Assembly (NCBI GenBank): GCA_025359845.1
Contig: JANYDT010000030.1
Span: 1 to 35,183 of the forward strand
Origin: Acidimicrobiia bacterium
GTDB taxonomy: Bacteria; Actinomycetota; Acidimicrobiia; Acidimicrobiales; JANYDT01
Reading direction: 5' to 3'
DNA: 35,183 nt
The translations under genes were made by a program, and so were the position numbers. Of the stretch, positions 32,701 through 35,183 are shown in pieces (position 1 is the stretch's first letter; the number at the start of each line of letters is the position of its first letter). Under the pieces are notes generated by a model, which made no database searches, had not been told where the DNA came from, and was given only the letters and a program-made list of their open reading frames with translations.

Positions 32701-32846
32701 ATCTCGCCGCTCAGCCCGAGCAGTCGTTGCGACGACGCCGTCCATTGACCGGGCGAAGCTATGCCCACGTAGTAGTCCTCGATGCCAGCGCTGATGGCAA
32801 GGTAGTAGTCCTCGGCTCCGGCGGCGAGCTTGCCGATGCCGAGCAT
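29772..32846 (-). CDS. MobF-family conjugative relaxase (TrwC/TraI-like) with helicase domain
   Basis: This is a 1024-residue protein. Residues 1-30 (MLGIGKLAAGAEDYYLAIS, IEDYYVGIA) carry two Tyr pairs that fit the catalytic tyrosines. About residues 110-150 have the three-His metal site in RNRNDDPHLHDHVLVPN. The RecD-like helicase part contains LIAPAGTGKGFTLGVAQ (Walker A), SVLVIDEAGMVGTRQL (Walker B), VLVGDPRQLPEIDAGGVL, LSENRRQ, and HGYAMTVHKAQGVTVDRAFV with YVAMSRGR. The C-terminal 200 residues are helical. ATG 32846 is the start; a copy of this start is at 20065. Known for the family: nicks the transfer origin, stays covalently bound to the 5' end, and unwinds DNA during conjugation. The gene is complete. 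Confidence 0.93.
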   Translation of the reverse strand: MLGIGKLAAGAEDYYLAISAGIEDYYVGIASPGQWTASSQRLLGLSGEIDPDALRQVFAGVDPATDAKLLNSSNRTVMAFDLTFKADKSVSLLHAFGSPEVAVAVEAAHGAAVASSIRYLEETAVHTRRGHNGVETIHGSGLVAASFRHYRNRNDDPHLHDHVLVPNMVQADDGRWSTLDARHLYAHAKTAGYIYQSVLRDQLTRTLGVEFGPVTNGVASIEGIPRRAIDAFSTRRAEILEHLDAVGASSAKAAQIATLQTRRPKEQQPDLDAIQTEWRTRALANGLDPERLGEVLGRVRSAGLSELEQRAAALEMLGPEGLTAQASTFDRRDLIRAWCEAHRQGATLSEVQFFSAQMIANEPSLVALSGERWTTRELLACEQSVLAAAKGGLGSGTALVPPQAIDAAVASRPTITAEQERVARALVEGGDAVSVLIAPAGTGKGFTLGVAQAAWSSAEVKVLGATIAARAAAELRSGAGIPSMTIASLIGQLDDGKALAPNSVLVIDEAGMVGTRQLARLVEHASTRGAKVVLVGDPRQLPEIDAGGVLAGLAKTVPVLSLSENRRQREPWERAALNQFRSGSVENALAAFESHGRIERVATLVNVRERIIDAWAAALAEGEDPIMLAARREDVRALNKLARATMADRLVGPTLGVDGEPFQGGDHVMTLRNNRRLDVRNGERGVVKAINVERRSMTVQMSDRAVELPATYLEAGHVAHGYAMTVHKAQGVTVDRAFVLGTDDLYREMGYVAMSRGRLGNHLYVVGEPTREIEPLHGPSLERSNEELLVAALSTSRAQELASAQINPLADVTKVTLVAERNDLELWLRSLPNDLAPRIERLNEQIDAHLNRIDVLEAQQVVEQGTRRSVRHVVGRHDERGRATGYQIAGERHFLAQAIERRDELVEKQTARDSMIAARGDVGDRLSLVESEIERRIDRQVEVSVASPCEYLTRELGERPDDPELAEVWLEGVGVVERFRFENGITHERIAFYRADPREIRDELAPIKEELDLDVPAVGMRMRR

Positions 32847-33430
32847 CACCGGCTCCGGTGTTCTGCGACAGTGCCGACGAACGATGGCAACGCCAAGCGG
32901 CGCCGAGCCGGGCCCGGTCTCGTGCGACTGGCGGCAGCAACCTTTCCGCCGGGCAGCAATAGGTTGCTGCCGACGGCGCAGCATCGCTGATGCAAGTCTG
33001 TGTCTTCGAATCGGACTGGTGGGTGCGCGGCGAGCGCTGGAATGGTTGATGCCGACGAAATGCTCGGCGGTTGTTCGGTGGGGTTTGCCAGCATGGACTC
33101 ATGGCAACCATTCGTTTGGCGACAACGGCAGACGCTCGTGGGCTCGCAGAGGTGCGGGTTCGTGGTTGGCAGGTCGGCTACGAGGGAATCGTCGACGCTG
33201 AGTTTCTGGCGGCGATGTCGGTCGATCAGAACGAGGCGAGGTGGAGCGAGATCATCGAGGCTCAAGGCGAACAGATTCGCGTTGCGATCGTTGACGGGCG
33301 CGTCGTGGGGTTCGCATCGAGCGGCCCATATCGTGTCGAGTCCGAAGATGACAAGACGCTGAACACCGCGGTCTTTGCCGAGCCGGGATCGATCGGTGAG
33401 CTGTACGGGTTCTACGTGCATCCGGACTCC
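32801..33430. repeat. Relaxase-start/GNAT segment, intact copy
   Basis: Counterpart of 20020-20640. The 250-base divergent intergenic region between relaxase and GNAT is strongly conserved and may contain the promoters and possibly the transfer origin. Confidence 0.65.
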
Positions 33431-33646
33431 TGGGGTACGGGCGTGGCGAACGACCTGCACGACCACGCAGTCGATGCGTTGCGCGCCGATGGCTGGGTGA
33501 GGCTGAAGCTCTGGGTGCTGGCCGACAACGCTCGGGCGAGGCGGTTCTATGAGCGCCACGGCTGGACCGCCGATGGTGCGAGTGAGACGTTGTCGATCCA
33601 GGGCGCCCCGCTCGAGGTTCGATACGAGATGGCGGTCCTGGGCTGA
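33101..33646 (+). CDS. GNAT-family N-acetyltransferase
   Basis: This is a 181-residue protein from ATG 33101. TIRLATTADARGLAEVRVRG and WQVGYEGIVDAEFLAAMSVD form the N-terminal part; ELYGFYVHPDSWGTGVAND holds the acetyl-CoA-binding loop (in place of Q/RxxGxG/A: SWGTGVA), followed by LKLWVLADNARARRFYERHG and W, the usual GNAT C-terminus. Substrate unknown. It is transcribed away from the relaxase gene with about 250 bases between. The frameshifted counterpart is at 20319-20640, so this gene belongs to the mobile element's backbone. Confidence 0.82.
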   Translation: MATIRLATTADARGLAEVRVRGWQVGYEGIVDAEFLAAMSVDQNEARWSEIIEAQGEQIRVAIVDGRVVGFASSGPYRVESEDDKTLNTAVFAEPGSIGELYGFYVHPDSWGTGVANDLHDHAVDALRADGWVRLKLWVLADNARARRFYERHGWTADGASETLSIQGAPLEVRYEMAVLG

Positions 33647-33650
33647 ACGA

Positions 33651-34063
33651 TCAGCCGAGCATCGACAGTTGCTCGGGTCGACCCGCCGGTCGCGGGCGAC
33701 GCAGCGGTTCGGGAGCAGCGATCTCGACGGTCACGAGTTCGATCGGTAGCGCCGTGAGGTCGACGAGGTAGCGAACCGAGACAAATCGGCCGCTGTCGTC
33801 GTGGCGTTCCGGCTCGACGGTGAACGCGTCGGCCTTGCGGAGTCGCGCAGCGAACGGGCGACCGTGTCTTTCGACAGACCGGTCCGTTCGGCCAAGGCCC
33901 GGACGGTGGCCCGGCTCACCACCTGGCCGGACAGGCCGACGGTTGCGCCGAGGAGCAACTCCTCAAGCACCACCCACGCGTTCGCACCGACCCGGCGACG
34001 AAGGTCAGCACTGCGGGAATCGACGACGAGCCGCACCGTCCCGACAGCAGCAGCAACCGCCAC
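33651..34063 (-). pseudogene. HTH protein of a mobile element, frameshifted near 33845
   Basis: Starting at GTG 34063: AVAAAVGTVRLVVDSRSADL, VGANAWVVLEELLLGATVGL, SRATVRALAERTGLSKDTVA, a helix-turn-helix reminiscent of replication or transfer regulators of actinobacterial elements. One missing base near 33845 breaks the frame; repaired, it continues KADAFTVEPERHDDSGRFVS, RYLVDLTALPIEL and ends LSMLG with a stop at 33651-33653. The start follows the Xis-like gene by one base, so both are co-transcribed. Function is inferred from domain type and position only. Confidence 0.55.
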
Positions 34064-34064
34064 G

Positions 34065-34271
34065 TCAGCTCGCCTTCGGTTCGAGGAGACGAACGATGGC
34101 GGTCTTGGGAACGCGTTTGGTCTTCGTGCCGAACTCGACGTTCGGGAGTCCCTCGGCACCGTTGCTCGCCCGCCACAGACGGGCGAGTTCGTAGGCCTGG
34201 CCCCGACCGATGCGCAGAATGCGGGCTGCTTCCTCGATAGTGAGGAAGTCTGGGAGATCATCAATCGACAC
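34065..34271 (-). CDS. Excisionase-like HTH protein
   Basis: This is a 68-residue protein: DLPDFLTIEEAARILRIGRG, QAYELARLWRASNGAEGLP and a basic C-terminus KTKRVPKTAIVRLLEPKAS. This is a small MerR/excisionase-type winged helix. GTG 34271 has a good ribosome-binding site (GGGAG, 7 bases before). Such proteins direct excision of integrative elements or regulate their transfer genes. It is divergently transcribed from the Xre regulator and near the integrase start, which supports the Xis role. Confidence 0.72.
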   Translation of the reverse strand: MSIDDLPDFLTIEEAARILRIGRGQAYELARLWRASNGAEGLPNVEFGTKTKRVPKTAIVRLLEPKAS

Positions 34272-34289
34272 GTTCCGCTCCCTTGCGTC

Positions 34290-34327
34290 TTGTAAATTAC
34301 TTTGCGGGGATGTAGAGTACCTTACAA
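34290..34327. promoter_or_regulatory. Divergent control region between Xis-like and Xre genes
   Basis: Plus strand: -35 TTGTAA (34290-34295), 17-base spacer, -10 TAGAGT (34313-34318), driving the Xre gene. An inverted repeat TTGTAAatTAC (34290-34300) / GTAccTTACAA (34317-34327) offers a second TTGTAA for the minus strand. It looks like a switch where the Xre protein could bind. Confidence 0.5.
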
Positions 34328-34421
34328 TCATGGAGAGTGCCAGCCGAACACGAGGAGTGACCTGTCCGATTGTTGAGACAGACCTTGCCAAGGGTGCGAG
34401 CGATAGCGAAGGGTGTACGGA

Positions 34422-35075
34422 ATGCGACTGCGACGAAGCGAACGAGACCATCGGGCGTTCACGCCGAATCAGGTCGTTGCGCAGCGGATTGCGTTCGCCC
34501 GTCAGCTTCGGGGCTGGACGCAAGAGGAGGCGGCCGATCGGCTGGAGCCATACCTGGGCGCAAGGTGGTCGGCGGCGACGTTCTCGATCGTGGAACGAAG
34601 CGTCGACGGAAAGCGCATCCGTCAGTTCACGGCGGATGAACTCGTCGCCCTCTCACGTGCGTTCGACGTGCCGATCGGGTGGTGGTTCACGCCCTCGTGG
34701 GGCGACGACACCGCGCATGTCGTCACCCCCGACGCACCCCACGGCCTGCCGTCACAGCTCATGGTCGATGTCGTGATGGGCGACGTCGACGGCTTCGAAG
34801 CATGGGCCAACGAACTGCTGCTGTGGGCATCGAACCAGCGAGTAATCATCGAGACGGCAACCGGCAAGATCGTCCGACAGGACAGCATTTCGCCTCGCAC
34901 AGAGCCATGGCTCGAAGACTTCGCTCGCCTTCGCGCCGAAATGGCAGTAGCCGGACAATTCGGCGATCTCACGGCGGCGAAGGAAGGCTTGACGCGAGTC
35001 CTTGGCCTGCTCGACGCACTGTCGACACCCGCTCCGCCCAAAGATCTGCCGGCACCGAAGGCGAAGAAGCGATGA
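34422..35075 (+). CDS. Xre-family transcriptional regulator
   Basis: This is a 217-residue protein. The N-terminal domain NQVVAQRIAFARQLRGWTQE and EAADRLEPYLGARWSAATFS, ADELVALSRAFDVPIGWWFT is a Xre helix-turn-helix of the kind found in actinobacterial mobile elements, where the regulator often ends in a helix-rich region. The C-terminal half (DVVMGDVDGFEAWANELLLW, FARLRAEMAVAGQFGDLTAA) may bind a partner. ATG 34422 is preceded by GAAGGG at 8 bases; GTG 34413 is an alternative. Its stop overlaps a possible start at 35072 (ATGA), so it is likely coupled to the integrase gene. Confidence 0.78.
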   Translation: MRLRRSERDHRAFTPNQVVAQRIAFARQLRGWTQEEAADRLEPYLGARWSAATFSIVERSVDGKRIRQFTADELVALSRAFDVPIGWWFTPSWGDDTAHVVTPDAPHGLPSQLMVDVVMGDVDGFEAWANELLLWASNQRVIIETATGKIVRQDSISPRTEPWLEDFARLRAEMAVAGQFGDLTAAKEGLTRVLGLLDALSTPAPPKDLPAPKAKKR

Positions 35076-35123
35076 CGACCAGGAGCCCGGCACAGCCGAA
35101 GAAGCGGGGGAACTCCAAGCCCA

Positions 35124-35183
35124 ATGAAGCGGCGGGGAGATACGTACACGTACTACCTCTACGTGACTGACCACTTGGGGCAA
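35124..35183 (+). CDS. Integrase (tyrosine recombinase), N-terminal start, cut by the right edge
   Basis: The last 20 codons read MKRRGDTYTYYLYVTDHLGQ, a typical opening of the arm-binding domain of actinobacterial tyrosine integrases (strand-rich, Tyr/Val-rich). The true start could be ATG 35072, coupled to the Xre gene by ATGA, but that frame (TTRSPAQPKKRGNSKPNEA) differs and would need a frameshift near 35125. The catalytic domain lies outside the window. If correct, this gives the mobile element its recombinase. Confidence 0.5.
   Translation, partial: MKRRGDTYTYYLYVTDHLGQ

Noticed and set aside
32121-32990. 289-codon plus-strand frame opposite the relaxase start
   Set aside because: Antisense shadow of the relaxase gene, Val/Gly/Arg-biased, no ribosome-binding site or family.
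1-35183. TGA read as Trp throughout (alternative genetic code)
   Set aside because: Many intact genes end with TGA in four-base overlaps, and TGG is used normally. The two TGA-for-Trp positions are isolated.

Overview
The window is GC-rich (about 63-65 % by eye) and reads like the chromosome of an actinobacterium, possibly of the Acidimicrobiia type. The support is a PriA-type HisA, a DinB/mycothiol-transferase-like protein, class E/F-like sortase sequence, GTG and TTG starts with ATGA/TTGA overlaps, and a MobF relaxase of actinobacterial style. The taxon is an inference. There is no rRNA, complete tRNA or CRISPR array.

Layout. (1) 1-2.7 kb: cell-surface genes on the minus strand (5' part of a sortase, a signal-peptide protein with a C-terminal membrane anchor, an exported protein, a frameshifted DUF3558-like gene) and a small frameshifted gene. 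(2) 2.8-4.2 kb: an Xre/DUF2384-like antitoxin plus RES toxin pair. (3) 4.5-7.2 kb: a tightly overlapping chromate-resistance operon (LMW-phosphatase-like protein, ChrB N-terminal part, ChrB C-terminal part, two-domain ChrA). (4) 7.2-10.6 kb: a luciferase-like monooxygenase remnant, two NTF2-fold enzymes, and a molybdopterin oxidoreductase gene broken by two in-frame stops and a frameshift. (5) 10.7-19.8 kb: accessory genes in both orientations: RHH/Doc toxin-antitoxin, lone priA, DinB, phosphotransferases, methyltransferases, and several intact or decayed AbiE-type genes. (6) 20.0-22.8 kb: a remnant of a relaxase-GNAT segment, a reverse transcriptase of defence-associated appearance, and a tRNA 3'-end fragment next to three helically phased GACAAA repeats, which together look like a recombination site. 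(7) 22.8-35.2 kb: a probable integrated mobile element with an HTH-nucleotidyltransferase pair, DUF2071, RHH/Fic, phosphotransferase, macrodomain, AbiEi-AbiEii, a SEC-C gene with an in-frame TGA, a MobF relaxase, GNAT, an excisionase-like HTH, an Xre regulator and the beginning of an integrase.

How it fits together. The right third carries the pieces of an integrative mobilizable or conjugative element (relaxase, Xis, regulator, integrase start), and 22.58 kb is the best candidate for its left attachment site. An AbiE + relaxase + GNAT block is present twice, once near-complete (27.8-33.6 kb) and once collapsed (18.4-20.8 kb); further AbiEii debris lies at 13.3 and 17 kb. The region therefore looks like a repeatedly invaded integration hotspot loaded with toxin-antitoxin and defence genes.

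Caution. Many genes carry frameshifts, and most can be repaired by adding one base. This could be true decay, or indel errors in the assembly, and it affects every pseudogene call below. All family assignments come from reading motifs; no database search was run.
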